Positions 37,298-45,980 of a stretch of 64,000 nucleotides of DNA are shown here, one piece after another (position 1 is the stretch's first letter; every line of letters begins with the position of its first letter). This DNA comes from Bacteroidales bacterium (GTDB lineage Bacteria > Bacteroidota > Bacteroidia > Bacteroidales > Tenuifilaceae): contig JACJXC010000006.1 in the NCBI GenBank assembly GCA_020636835.1, forward strand, positions 248,001 through 312,000, read 5' to 3'. The notes below the pieces were generated by a model that made no database searches, was not told the origin of the DNA, and saw only the letters and a list, made by a program, of their open reading frames with translations. Position numbers and translations under genes: made by a program.

Positions 37298-38674
37298 TTA
37301 GCTTTCAACTATTGCCTCTTCGCCCTCTATTAATGTGGGGTTAACCACGGAGTGGTGCTGCCATTTGCCGTATTTGTAGTAAATTACTGCGGCAATGGCT
37401 CCAAAAATCCAGCCAATGGGAATTGCCCACCAAACTCCTTTTTCGCCAAGCCCGAGTGTTTTGCTGAGGAAGTAGGCAAGCGGCACTCTGATAATCCATA
37501 GCGATAGCAGCGTGATATACATTGGTATTACCGCAGCTCCCGCTCCGCGGAGTAGTCCGTTGATGTTGAACATTACGGCGAATACGATGTAAAATACACT
37601 TACAATTGTTAGGTACTGGTAGCCATGCTCAATTACATCGGGGCTTGTGGTGAATATTGTCATAATGGATCGGCCCCAAATGATTATTACTGCCGTTACG
37701 GCAATGCAAACTACCGCCGACATCCATGTTGCGGCTTTAAGCCCTTTGGCTATGCGTTCAATTTTACCCGCACCAATGTTTTGCCCCACAAACCCCGACA
37801 GGGCTGCGGAAAAGTTCATGATGGGGATTACTGCCAGCGAGTCAATTCTTCCGGCTGCGGAGTATGCCGCAATAACCGGAGTTCCAAAGGTGTTAACTAT
37901 GCCCATCATGGCCATACCTCCAACGGCTACCAATGTTTGATGAATCCCAGCCGGAAGGCCAATCCGAATGCTTTGCCGGAATATTTCCCAGTCGAAGGTT
38001 ATATTCTTTAGGTTGATTCGGAGGATGTGCTGTTTGTGGTTTAGGTACAGAATTGCAGCGATAAACGCCCCGGCCTGCGATATTACCGTGGCCCATGCTG
38101 CTCCGGCAATACCCCAATTGAGTACTACTATAAATAGGATGTCGAGCCCAATGTTGGCAAATGTTGAAAATACAAGGAAGTACAGGGGTGTTTTGGAATC
38201 GCCAATTCCCCTGAGTATGCTTGCGGTTCCGTTAAATCCGAACATGATAACGAGTCCGGCCATGTATATGTTGAGGTAGGTAACCGCTGGCTTTACCAAT
38301 TCGTCGGGGAGTTGCAGTAGTTTGAATATCCATTCGCTCGTAACCAAGCCCACGATGGTCATAATACCTCCGGCTACGAGGAGGAATATGTAGGCCGTGT
38401 CCGATGCGCGCTTAACCTTGTCGTACTGCTTTGCCCCGTAGTACTGCGATATCACCACCGAAACGCCTATGCCAACCCCAATTATTAATGCAATTATCAT
38501 AAAGATGATAGGGAATGATGCCCCAACGGCGGCTAGCGCTTTATCGCCCAGGTAGCGGCCTACAATGATGCTGTCCACGATATTGTACAGCTGTTGAAAT
38601 ACGTTCCCGATGAGCATGGGAACTGCAAATTTGAAAATATGTTTGGATTCGCTACCTGTGGTGAAATCTTTCAT
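37298..38674 (-). CDS. MATE family efflux transporter
   Basis: The 458-residue inner-membrane protein has about twelve spans in two similar halves. MLIGNVFQQLYNIVDSIIVGRYLGDKALAAVGASFPI in the first half and the matching AALSGFVGQNIGAGK segment in the second are typical of the multidrug/organic-cation MATE family (DinF/NorM type). It would export drugs or metabolites by Na+ or H+ antiport. The tryptophanase gene lies upstream on the same strand but a terminator separates them, so indole export is only a thought. Confidence 0.92.
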   Translation of the reverse strand: MKDFTTGSESKHIFKFAVPMLIGNVFQQLYNIVDSIIVGRYLGDKALAAVGASFPIIFMIIALIIGVGIGVSVVISQYYGAKQYDKVKRASDTAYIFLLVAGGIMTIVGLVTSEWIFKLLQLPDELVKPAVTYLNIYMAGLVIMFGFNGTASILRGIGDSKTPLYFLVFSTFANIGLDILFIVVLNWGIAGAAWATVISQAGAFIAAILYLNHKQHILRINLKNITFDWEIFRQSIRIGLPAGIHQTLVAVGGMAMMGIVNTFGTPVIAAYSAAGRIDSLAVIPIMNFSAALSGFVGQNIGAGKIERIAKGLKAATWMSAVVCIAVTAVIIIWGRSIMTIFTTSPDVIEHGYQYLTIVSVFYIVFAVMFNINGLLRGAGAAVIPMYITLLSLWIIRVPLAYFLSKTLGLGEKGVWWAIPIGWIFGAIAAVIYYKYGKWQHHSVVNPTLIEGEEAIVES

Positions 38675-38785
38675 CGGCTTTCTTTATGTTTGGTTGCCTA
38701 TTGGCTGCAACCAGAATACAAAGTAGGACAAAATTCGACGAAATATCAAATTTAACGCCAGTGGATGTCCGTGAAATGCGTGGTA

Positions 38786-38820
38786 AAGAAAAAGGTCGCC
38801 AAGCTTAGTTGACGACCTTT
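38786..38820 (-). terminator. Terminator after tnaA
   Basis: AAAGGTCG (38791-38798) pairs with CGACCTTT (38813-38820). On the minus strand it ends in CTTTTTCTTT, 38 bases after the tnaA stop, before the MATE gene promoter region. Confidence 0.85.
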
Positions 38821-38857
38821 TCTGTGGTTAAAATCTTCGGGGGAATGCTCCCTTGGA

Positions 38858-40234
38858 TTATTTAATTCTATCCATTTCGATGGTGAAGTGTCGCATAATT
38901 GGGGCTTCGCGGATTATCTCCAGGCCATGCTTAATGTCGTTCCTTCGGTCGAAAACATTCTTAAGGGCAACGGCAATAACGTCCATGTGGTTGTTAGTGT
39001 AAACCCGACGGGGAATGGCAAGGCGGAGCAACTCAAGTTTGGGGTAGCGATTCTCGCGGGTTTCGGGGTCGCGGTCGGCCAGTATGGCGCCGATTTCAAC
39101 GCCACGAATGCCTGCTTCAAGGTACAGCTCAATGGCCAAGGTTTGGGCGCGGAACTGCTCCTTTGGAATGCTTGGTAATACCTTGTTGGCATCAACAAAG
39201 ATGGCGTGTCCACCGGCAGGGAATTGGAATGGAATTCCATACTCGGTTAGCTTGTTGCCAAGGTACTCAACCTGTTTTATACGGGTTTCCAGGTAGTCGA
39301 ATTCGGTACCTTCGTCAAGGCCAACAGCCAAAGCATTCATGTCGCGACCCGACATACCGCCGTAGGTTACGTACCCTTCAAACATGATGTTGAAGGTGGA
39401 GCACTGGCGCCATAACTCTTGGTCGCGCATTGCAATAAAACCGCCCATGTTTACAATGGCATCCTTCTTACTGCTCATTGTCATTGCGTCGGCGTAGGAG
39501 TACATCTCCTTAACAATCTCCTTGATGGTTTTATTGGCGTAGCCCTGCTCACGAACCTTAATGAAATAGGCATTTTCGGCAAAGCGGGCGGAGTCGTAAA
39601 TAACCATTTTCTTGTACTTGTCGGCAATTTTTCGAACCTCGCGGAGGCACTCCATCGAAACGGGTTGTCCGCCTGCGGTATTGTTGGTAACGGTTACAAT
39701 GATAAATGGCACCTTGTCCGCTTTTTCGCTCAAGAATTTTTCGAGCTTTTTAGGATCAACATTACCCTTGAATGGGTGGTATATCTCAGTGTTCGCGGCT
39801 TCGTCGATGGTGCAATCCACTGCGTGAGCCTTACGGAACTCAATGTGCCCCTTGGTGGTGTCGAAATGGGAGTTTCCGGGAACGTAGTGCCCCTCTTTAA
39901 CCAATGCCGAGAAAAGCACATTTTCGGCTGCGCGCCCTTGGTGTGTGGGTAGAAAGTGGTCGAAGCCAAGCGTGTTCTTAATGGCATTTTTCATGTTGAA
40001 GTACGACGATGCGCCTGCGTAGCTCTCGTCGCCGATCATCATGGCGCTCCACTGCCTGTCGCTCATGGCTCCGGTGCCCGAGTCGGTTAGTAAATCGATG
40101 AATACTTGTTCGCTTTTTAGGTTGAATAGGTTGTACTTGGCCTCTTTTATCCATTTTTCGCGTTCCTGACGGGTGCTGCGACGGATGGGTTCAACCATTT
40201 TAATTTTATACGATTCTGAAAAAGGTAGTTCCAT
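38858..40234 (-). CDS. tnaA: Tryptophanase
   Basis: The PLP enzyme splits tryptophan to indole, pyruvate and ammonia. The 458 residues match the Porphyromonas-type enzyme closely: PTHQGRAAENVLF, TVTNNTAGGQPVSM, DSARFAENAYFIK, and the PLP lysine in MSSKKDA. Features that favour tryptophanase over tyrosine phenol-lyase are VEIGAILADRDPET (the phenol-lyase has an Arg in this stretch) and the C-terminal MRHFT, whose His corresponds to the tryptophanase substrate-site His. The gene has a leader of roughly 190 bases after a promoter box at 40431, containing a 24-codon frame and a hairpin. The divergent neighbour is another PLP lyase. Confidence 0.96.
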   Translation of the reverse strand: MELPFSESYKIKMVEPIRRSTRQEREKWIKEAKYNLFNLKSEQVFIDLLTDSGTGAMSDRQWSAMMIGDESYAGASSYFNMKNAIKNTLGFDHFLPTHQGRAAENVLFSALVKEGHYVPGNSHFDTTKGHIEFRKAHAVDCTIDEAANTEIYHPFKGNVDPKKLEKFLSEKADKVPFIIVTVTNNTAGGQPVSMECLREVRKIADKYKKMVIYDSARFAENAYFIKVREQGYANKTIKEIVKEMYSYADAMTMSSKKDAIVNMGGFIAMRDQELWRQCSTFNIMFEGYVTYGGMSGRDMNALAVGLDEGTEFDYLETRIKQVEYLGNKLTEYGIPFQFPAGGHAIFVDANKVLPSIPKEQFRAQTLAIELYLEAGIRGVEIGAILADRDPETRENRYPKLELLRLAIPRRVYTNNHMDVIAVALKNVFDRRNDIKHGLEIIREAPIMRHFTIEMDRIK

Positions 40235-40275
40235 GTTATTGTATTTTAATGATTATTAATAGAATAAGAATTCAG

Positions 40276-40292
40276 ATCCCCGGTATGGGGAT
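40276..40292. repeat. Hairpin in the tnaA leader
   Basis: ATCCCC (40276-40281) pairs with GGGGAT (40287-40292) around a five-base loop. No strong U-run follows on the minus strand, so it is not a standard terminator; it lies between the leader frame and tnaA. Confidence 0.5.
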
Positions 40293-40319
40293 TTTGTTGT
40301 AATCGATGTACAATAGGAA

Positions 40320-40394
40320 CTAGAAATTATCCCTGTTCTTGATATTCAGGAATATGTATTTAGGGGCAAACCGGATATGTAGATTATACTTCAT
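40320..40394 (-). CDS. Possible leader peptide of tnaA, 24 residues
   Basis: The frame starts about 30 bases after the predicted transcription start and ends 86 bases before tnaA. It encodes MKYNLHIRFAPKYIFLNIKN followed by four polar residues. E. coli TnaC is also 24 residues and shares a similar opening (MNILHI) and a later K-aromatic-x-N stretch. The tryptophan essential in TnaC is missing, and so is the terminal proline. So length, place and a loose likeness support a leader peptide, but the usual tryptophan-sensing residues do not. Chance is a real alternative. Confidence 0.3.
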   Translation of the reverse strand: MKYNLHIRFAPKYIFLNIKNRDNF

Positions 40395-40430
40395 TGGTTT
40401 GATAATGAATATAATATCGTATGGATTATG

Positions 40431-40438
40431 CAAATATA
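40431..40438 (-). promoter_or_regulatory. -7 box (TATATTTG) for tnaA
   Basis: An exact minus-strand TAnnTTTG predicts a start near 40425 and a leader of about 190 bases before tnaA, long for this window. No clear -33 TTTG is seen at the usual spacing. Confidence 0.45.
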
Positions 40439-40547
40439 TACAACTTTATGGAATTGTTGAACTTGATGGGCTAGAAAAATTAGCTTTTTAGATGTTATAC
40501 TTCTGCATTACATCTATTATATTTATTGTTGGTTTATTCTGTAATTT

Positions 40548-41729
40548 ATGGGACTGTATAATTTTGATGATTCGATTAGTCGCGAGAATAGCGCATGTGT
40601 GAAGTACGATTCGCGCAAGGCAATTTTTGGGAATCCGGAGGTGATTCCAATGTGGGTGGCCGATATGGATATTCCCACACCTAGTTTTATTCTCGAAGCA
40701 ATAAAAAAGCGCTGCGAGCATCCTTTCCTGGGATATACGTTTAGGGATGATGATTACAACCGAGCCATTGTTAACTGGTATGGTCAACGGCATGGCTGGG
40801 TAATTCAGCCCTGTTGGCTCGATTTCTGCCCCGGTGTTGTATCGGGGTTAAATCATGTAATTAGAGCATTTTCTAAACCAGGCGATAGAATTATTATTCA
40901 ACCTCCGGTATATCATCCATTTTATTCAACTGTTGAGAGTAATGGCCGGGTTTTAGTACTAAATCCGCTAATCGAGACTAATGGCAATTACTCCATTAAT
41001 TACGATGAGTTGGAAATGTTGGCGCATGATGGTGCTGCCATGCTTATTCTCTCGAGTCCGCATAACCCGGTAGGCCGGGTTTGGACAAAGGATGAGTTGA
41101 GCCGGCTTGGCGCAATTTGTGCTAAGTATAACATTATAGTGGTGTCGGATGAAATACACTCCGATTTGGTGTACGCACCACACAAGCATATCCCCATTGC
41201 TTCCATTAGCGAGGCGTTTGCACAAAATACAGTAACATTTGGTTCGGCCAGCAAAACATTCAATATTGCTGGGTTAACCAGTGGATTTGTTATTATTCCG
41301 AATGAACAGTTGCTAAAAAGGTATAAGCAGGAGCTGGAGGCGTCGGGTGCGGGTATGGGGAATATTTTTGGAAACGAAGCATTAAAGGCTGCCTTCTCAT
41401 CGCAGGGCAACCGCTGGTTGGCAGAGTTGTTGGATTACTTTTATGGCAATATTTTACTTGTGGATGAAACTTTAAGGCAGCGGTTGCCCCGGATTCGGTT
41501 TGTTCAACCTCAAGGTACGTACTTGCTTTGGCTCGATTTTAGAGATTTTGGATTCGACGAGGCAGCGCTAAATGGTAAATTGATAATTGATGCTGGCCTC
41601 GGTTTTAATGCCGGTAGTGGTTTTGGAAAGGAGGGTGTCGGTTTTCAGCGTATGAATATTGCCTGTCCTCGGACCACGGTTCAACTCGCACTCAACAGGC
41701 TAGTGGCCACATTTGGGACTAGCAGGTAG
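40548..41729 (+). CDS. MalY/PatB family PLP aminotransferase / C-S beta-lyase
   Basis: The 393-residue fold-type I PLP enzyme belongs to the MalY/PatB branch, which usually cleaves cystathionine or cysteine to pyruvate, ammonia and a thiol. MWVADMDIPTPSFILEAIKKRCEHPFLGYT near the N-terminus is characteristic, as are PPVYHPFYSTV, SSPHNPVGRVWT, VSDEIHSDLVY, and the PLP lysine in FGSASKTFNIAGL. It is transcribed away from tryptophanase, so the locus has two amino-acid beta-lyases back to back. Confidence 0.93.
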   Translation: MGLYNFDDSISRENSACVKYDSRKAIFGNPEVIPMWVADMDIPTPSFILEAIKKRCEHPFLGYTFRDDDYNRAIVNWYGQRHGWVIQPCWLDFCPGVVSGLNHVIRAFSKPGDRIIIQPPVYHPFYSTVESNGRVLVLNPLIETNGNYSINYDELEMLAHDGAAMLILSSPHNPVGRVWTKDELSRLGAICAKYNIIVVSDEIHSDLVYAPHKHIPIASISEAFAQNTVTFGSASKTFNIAGLTSGFVIIPNEQLLKRYKQELEASGAGMGNIFGNEALKAAFSSQGNRWLAELLDYFYGNILLVDETLRQRLPRIRFVQPQGTYLLWLDFRDFGFDEAALNGKLIIDAGLGFNAGSGFGKEGVGFQRMNIACPRTTVQLALNRLVATFGTSR

Positions 41730-41730
41730 T

Positions 41731-42636
41731 TTAGGGCTTAAATAGGCCGAAGTGGGGTATGCGTTTTAAACTGGCCAGGTACACTCCAATCAGAATAATG
41801 GCGAGGCTAAGCAGATGCATTGTGCTAATGTATTCGCCATCCAGTAGCCCCCATATCAGTGCAAAGAATGGGATTACGTAAGTTGACGATGATGCGAATA
41901 TTGGGCCGGCTTTGTGGATTAGGTTATTGTATATGAATAGGAGTATTACTGATGCAAAGGTTGCCAGTGTTAGTACAGCCAGTAAGCTGGGCCAGAACTT
42001 GACAGATTGAACTGCCGTTTCGATGTTTGTGAACATCAGTACAACGCCTGCGAATGGACCAATCAGGAAGAATAGCAGCGAGGTGATTTGAATCCCGTTT
42101 AGCCCCATTAGCTTATTCCGGATGATATTCGCATTGATACCGTACATAATTGTAGCGAACACAATAATTAGTGCGAATGCATTAATGTTACTCAACGAGT
42201 CGAAATTGCCATTGGTTACGAGGATGGCTGCTCCCAGAAAACCTACAAATATTCCAATGTACTGAAGCTTGTTGGGTTTGCTTTTGAATGCGAGTACCCC
42301 AATAATTAGGGTGAAGAATGGGGTTAGCCCGTTAAGTATACCAGCCAACGAGCTGGGAACCTGCGTTTGAGCGAGTGGGAACATAAATGCTGGGAAGAAA
42401 TTGCCCAGCAATCCGCTGGCCAGCAAAAATCCGAAATTTTTACGGGTTAATAGTTTTAGGTTCTTTATCGAAATTGGGAGAAGTATCAGGAAGCTGAAAA
42501 AGATGCGAAGCGCCCCTATTTGAGCGTAGGTAAATGCATCGAGCCCCCGTTTCATTAGGATAAACGAGGCTCCCCAAACAAACGCCAGTAGGAATAGAGC
42601 CCCCCATTGCCAGTGTCTCTTGTCTAAACTGAACAT
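41731..42636 (-). CDS. EamA/DMT family transporter
   Basis: The 301-residue inner-membrane protein has ten predicted spans arranged as two EamA repeats (about 12-145 and 155-290). WGASFILMKRGLDAFTYAQIGALRIFFSF in the first repeat is the usual EamA pattern. It probably exports a metabolite such as an amino acid, but the substrate is unknown. The gene ends one base from the convergent MalY/PatB gene. Confidence 0.9.
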   Translation of the reverse strand: MFSLDKRHWQWGALFLLAFVWGASFILMKRGLDAFTYAQIGALRIFFSFLILLPISIKNLKLLTRKNFGFLLASGLLGNFFPAFMFPLAQTQVPSSLAGILNGLTPFFTLIIGVLAFKSKPNKLQYIGIFVGFLGAAILVTNGNFDSLSNINAFALIIVFATIMYGINANIIRNKLMGLNGIQITSLLFFLIGPFAGVVLMFTNIETAVQSVKFWPSLLAVLTLATFASVILLFIYNNLIHKAGPIFASSSTYVIPFFALIWGLLDGEYISTMHLLSLAIILIGVYLASLKRIPHFGLFKP

Positions 42637-42654
42637 AGTAGTTTATTAGCGGGG

Positions 42655-42662
42655 CAAATATA
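42655..42662 (-). promoter_or_regulatory. -7 box (TATATTTG) for the EamA transporter gene
   Basis: An exact minus-strand TAnnTTTG lies 19 bases before the start codon, giving a very short leader. Confidence 0.5.
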
Positions 42663-42714
42663 GAAATATTGACTGTTGGTTGTTAGTTTATTAAACCGAT
42701 TTGAGCAACAATTT

Positions 42715-44742
42715 TCAGACCTTCAATCCGAGTACCAGAATATCGTCGGTTTGGTCGTGTGTAACTCCTTTCCAATTCTGCAGCAGCTCGTTAATCATTG
42801 TTTTTTGGGTACTGAGCGGTAAACTGGAAATCTGCGAAAGGTAATCGATAAAGTTTTTCCTCAAATACTTTTTGCCGGCAACTCCTCCCAGTTGATCGGT
42901 TATGCCATCGGTAAAAAGGTATATAGTATCGTTTGGCTCAAGTTTAACCTCTGTTACTCTAAATGGCTCTTCTTTGAGAGATACCCCGATCAACATTTTG
43001 TCGGCAGGATATTCTACAATACGGCCATCTCTCGAGATCCAGAGCGATAGGCGAGCCCCACTGTAGAGTATGGTTTTACTCTGTGGGTTGAATACGCAGA
43101 ATGCGATTTCGATACCCTCGCGTCGTAAATCGGTGGATTGCGATAGCTCAAAGGTCGATTTTATCGACTTGCGCAGCTCCTCTAGCGTTTCGGATGTGTT
43201 TATTTGGCTGGTTGTGCTTACAATGTCGTTGAGGTAGGAGATGCCCATAATGCTTAGTAGTGAACCCGGAACACCGTGCCCTGTACAGTCGGCAACCGTC
43301 AGGATGAGCGATCCATTTTTCTCCTTAAACCAGTAAAAATCGCCACTTACCACGTCGCGGGGTTTGTAGTAAATAAAGTAGTCGGTAAAGAAATTCCCGA
43401 TACACTCCACCGAGGGCAGCATGGCCGATTGAATGATGCTGGCATACACAATGCTATCGGTAATTTTTCGGTGGCTGGTTTCAATTTGCTCCTTTTGTGC
43501 CTGAATGGCTTTGTTTGCCTCCAATAGGTTTTCGGCTTGCGCCTGTATTTCCTCCTTTTGCTGGTATAGCTCGCCGTTGAGTATTGTTAGTTTACTGTTG
43601 GTATGCCTTACTTTTTTCCTACTATTATAAATGTTTATAGCGAGTAACATGATGAGCACGGTGAAAATAATCAGGCTGTATAGTGTAACCGTCTGCCGCT
43701 TGTTGTGCTCGGTAAGTATAATGTTTTCTTTCTCCTTCTTTTCAGTTTCAAATTTTGTTTGCATTTCGATGATTTGGGCCGATTTTTCGGTGTTTAGAAG
43801 GGAATCCTTTATCCTAATAAGTTCTCGGTTCGCTTGCAGGGCCAACCTGTACTCTCCCAATGAGTCGTATAGCTTCGATTGTGTTTCCAGCGCGTAGGCC
43901 AATTGGAAATACGCTTTTATTTTGTAGTTGATTGCTATGCATTTGTTCAGGTAGTGCTGGGCGGAGTCGAGCAAATTCTCTTTCCTGTAGCATTCTGCCA
44001 ATCGGAGGTAGCTGTCGGAAAGGGTGCTGCTATCGGAAAGCGATGCCGCAATATCTATTGCGTTTTTGGCGTGCATTTTTGCTTCTGGGAGTTTTTCCAT
44101 CGAAATAAGTAGACTGGCAATGGAAATGTGCGAAATGGCAAGGCCGCGTTTATTCCCTCTTTTTTGCTCCAACTCTAGCCCTTTTTGTTGGTATTCCAGC
44201 GATTTTTCCAATTGGTGGGTCTCTTGGTATATTAGTCCCAGGTTGTTTAGGCACGAGGCAATTCCGGTTTCTTCGCCTAAATCTTCGTAAATAGAATAGG
44301 CATTCTTGTAATATTCAATTGCCTTGGGGAAATTGTCGGAGAAATAGTAAATATTGCCAATCCCACCATAAGTTTTAGCTACGCCCAACCGGTAACCAAT
44401 TTTCTGATATATTTTGGAGGCGCGGATCATTGCGTCGAGCGAGGCCTCGTATTCTCCCTCAAATGCCTCTGCAATTCCTTTTGCGTAAAGGGCTGCGGCT
44501 TCGCCTTTCTTAAAATTGATTGATTGCGATTCGCTGATTACCTCGTCGATCAGACTTATCGATTTGGCTGGGTTTGTGTATGTTAACTCGCTGGCGTACT
44601 TTATTGTAAGGCGAATTCTGGCCGTGTCGCTATCCGCTTTTTCTATGAGATGTTGGATTGAATCGAGCGTTGGGGTTTGCGATTTCACCACCAAGAATTG
44701 CATAACCAGAATTGCTGCCGCTATAAATCTAAAATTAGTCAT
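42715..44742 (-). CDS. Second TPR-repeat membrane protein with SpoIIE phosphatase domain
   Basis: The 675-residue protein repeats the design of the one at 21328-23511: a short signal peptide (FIAAAILVMQFLVVKSQ), about seven TPR repeats (about 25-320), one membrane span (LYSLIIFTVLIMLLAINIY, about 350-370), a coiled coil (375-425) and a SpoIIE-type PP2C domain (440-675). Catalytic aspartates appear in VVSGDFYWF, ADCTGHGVPGSL and HDQTDDILVLGLKV. The two are paralogues, but diverged. No obvious substrate gene is adjacent. Confidence 0.92.
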   Translation of the reverse strand: MTNFRFIAAAILVMQFLVVKSQTPTLDSIQHLIEKADSDTARIRLTIKYASELTYTNPAKSISLIDEVISESQSINFKKGEAAALYAKGIAEAFEGEYEASLDAMIRASKIYQKIGYRLGVAKTYGGIGNIYYFSDNFPKAIEYYKNAYSIYEDLGEETGIASCLNNLGLIYQETHQLEKSLEYQQKGLELEQKRGNKRGLAISHISIASLLISMEKLPEAKMHAKNAIDIAASLSDSSTLSDSYLRLAECYRKENLLDSAQHYLNKCIAINYKIKAYFQLAYALETQSKLYDSLGEYRLALQANRELIRIKDSLLNTEKSAQIIEMQTKFETEKKEKENIILTEHNKRQTVTLYSLIIFTVLIMLLAINIYNSRKKVRHTNSKLTILNGELYQQKEEIQAQAENLLEANKAIQAQKEQIETSHRKITDSIVYASIIQSAMLPSVECIGNFFTDYFIYYKPRDVVSGDFYWFKEKNGSLILTVADCTGHGVPGSLLSIMGISYLNDIVSTTSQINTSETLEELRKSIKSTFELSQSTDLRREGIEIAFCVFNPQSKTILYSGARLSLWISRDGRIVEYPADKMLIGVSLKEEPFRVTEVKLEPNDTIYLFTDGITDQLGGVAGKKYLRKNFIDYLSQISSLPLSTQKTMINELLQNWKGVTHDQTDDILVLGLKV

Positions 44743-44759
44743 TAATCTCTATTTGGGAT

Positions 44760-44767
44760 CAAATATA
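44760..44767 (-). promoter_or_regulatory. -7 box (TATATTTG) for the second SpoIIE gene
   Basis: An exact minus-strand TAnnTTTG lies 18 bases before the start codon. The first SpoIIE gene has the same eight bases as its box. Confidence 0.5.
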
Positions 44768-44895
44768 ATTTTTTAACAGTTAATTTTGGCGATATTTGTG
44801 AAATTCTGTTGCCGAATTATGGTTATTTTTCTGACATTAAGAGATTTAAGTGCTGTTCTTAGGCGAACGTCGCTTTTACTAAAATACCCTCAGTT

Positions 44896-45333
44896 ATGAG
44901 CGAGAAAACCTACGATCCCCGAATGCATACTGCCGAGCATATTCTGAACCAAGCCATGGTGCGGATGTTCGGCTGCGGAAGGGCTTTTAGTGCCCATATC
45001 GAAAAGAAAAAATCGAAGTGCGATTATCGGTTCCACCGCGAGTTGCAGCCCGATGAGCTGCGTGCCATTGAAGCCGAGGTTAATCGGGTAATCGGTAGCA
45101 ATGCCGATATTACCGAGGAGTTAGTACCGAAACAGGATGCCGCCCAATTCCTCGATTTAAGTAAACTCCCGCCCGATGCACCCGATAGCATCCGGGTTGT
45201 ACGTGTTGGCAATTACGATGCTTGCGCTTGTATTGGGCCGCATGTGATGAACACCCGCGAGATTGGGCTCTTCAAAATCATCTCATCCGACTATAATTCC
45301 GGTGTTGCGAGGTTGCGGTTTAGGTTGGGGTAG
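44896..45333 (+). CDS. Stand-alone alanyl-tRNA editing (AlaX-like) protein
   Basis: The 145-residue protein is a minimal form of the threonyl/alanyl-tRNA synthetase second additional domain. The metal site appears complete: HTAEHIL provides HxxxH (residues 11 and 15), and CIGPH provides CxxxH near 116-120. These are the zinc ligands of AlaRS editing domains and AlaX. It should hydrolyse mischarged Ser- or Gly-tRNA(Ala). It is shorter than AlaX forms with an N-terminal glycine-rich domain. A thioesterase gene follows after 164 bases and is probably separate. Confidence 0.88.
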   Translation: MSEKTYDPRMHTAEHILNQAMVRMFGCGRAFSAHIEKKKSKCDYRFHRELQPDELRAIEAEVNRVIGSNADITEELVPKQDAAQFLDLSKLPPDAPDSIRVVRVGNYDACACIGPHVMNTREIGLFKIISSDYNSGVARLRFRLG

Positions 45334-45452
45334 GAGTGTGCTTTTGTAAATCAGGCTTTACCCCTCGGAATTTTTTCGTTTCGATTTTTAGGGCTCAATT
45401 GCTATTCCGATAGTTTTTAAAGTGATGTGTGTTTATTAACATCTTCGATTTA

Positions 45453-45483
45453 GTTTATCTTGGGGCTGTATCGTGTATTTTTG
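45453..45483 (+). promoter_or_regulatory. Promoter (TTTA-N19-TATTTTTG) before the thioesterase gene
   Basis: The -7 box at 45476-45483 is exact and a TTTA at 45453-45456 is one base from the -33 consensus, with 19-base spacing. The start site near 45490 leaves a very short leader and places the ATG at 45498 as the translation start, excluding 45429. Confidence 0.6.
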
Positions 45484-45497
45484 CAAAAAAAGCAACT

Positions 45498-45935
45498 ATG
45501 GAGAAAAAACGTGTCGAGCCAAAATCGTTAAGTACAATACGGCTTGTTAAGGGCGAGGATTTGAACCATCATGGAACGTTGTTCGCTGGCCGAACTGCGG
45601 AGTGGTTTGTGGAGTCGGGGTTTATTGCTGCTGCAACTTTGGCTAATCCTCAGAACATTGTTTGTTTGCAAATTCACGGATTGTACTTTAGCCAGCCTGC
45701 TCATCCCGGCGAAATAATCAAATTCTCGTCCAAAGTGGTGTATGCGGGTAAAAGCAGCATGGTTTCCCACATCGAGGTTGTTAAGGAGGGGCAAACTGAA
45801 CCGTTTGTTAGTGGGTTTATTACCTTTATACATGTAAGCGACGATACTAAGCCAACGCCGCATAATATCGAGATTGTCCCAGTAACCGATGAGGACAAGG
45901 CGCTGTTCGAAAGGGCTAAAAACCTAAGGAAATAG
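45498..45935 (+). CDS. Acyl-CoA thioesterase, hotdog fold
   Basis: From ATG 45498 the protein is 145 residues, the normal size for a single hotdog domain of the YciA/BACH type. The motif ...LNHHGTLFAGRTAEWFVESGFIAA fits the conserved NxxGxxxGG/R-x-xxW region, and KFSSKVVYAGKSSMVSHIEV the later strands. It would hydrolyse acyl-CoA thioesters; chain-length preference cannot be told. An upstream ATG at 45429 was rejected because it lies before the promoter box. Confidence 0.93.
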   Translation: MEKKRVEPKSLSTIRLVKGEDLNHHGTLFAGRTAEWFVESGFIAAATLANPQNIVCLQIHGLYFSQPAHPGEIIKFSSKVVYAGKSSMVSHIEVVKEGQTEPFVSGFITFIHVSDDTKPTPHNIEIVPVTDEDKALFERAKNLRK

Positions 45936-45980
45936 TTTATCGATATTCCCGAACGGCCTTTTGCGCATTGCATCAGGCCG

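Larger units (their letters stand above)
40235..40547. other. Intergenic/leader region between divergent tnaA and MalY/PatB genes
   Basis: On the minus strand it holds, in order, a -7 box (40431-40438), a 24-codon frame (40394-40320), a 6-bp hairpin (40292-40276) and the tnaA start at 40234. On the plus strand a near-box TATATTTA precedes the MalY/PatB gene near 40518. Confidence 0.5.

Noticed and set aside
39419..39952. 177-codon open frame antisense to tnaA
   Set aside because: The tnaA frame matches a known enzyme end to end. The antisense frame follows from its codon bias.
38858..40234. Tyrosine phenol-lyase instead of tryptophanase
   Set aside because: The VEIG stretch and the C-terminal RHFT His match tryptophanase, where the phenol-lyase has Arg and Phe.
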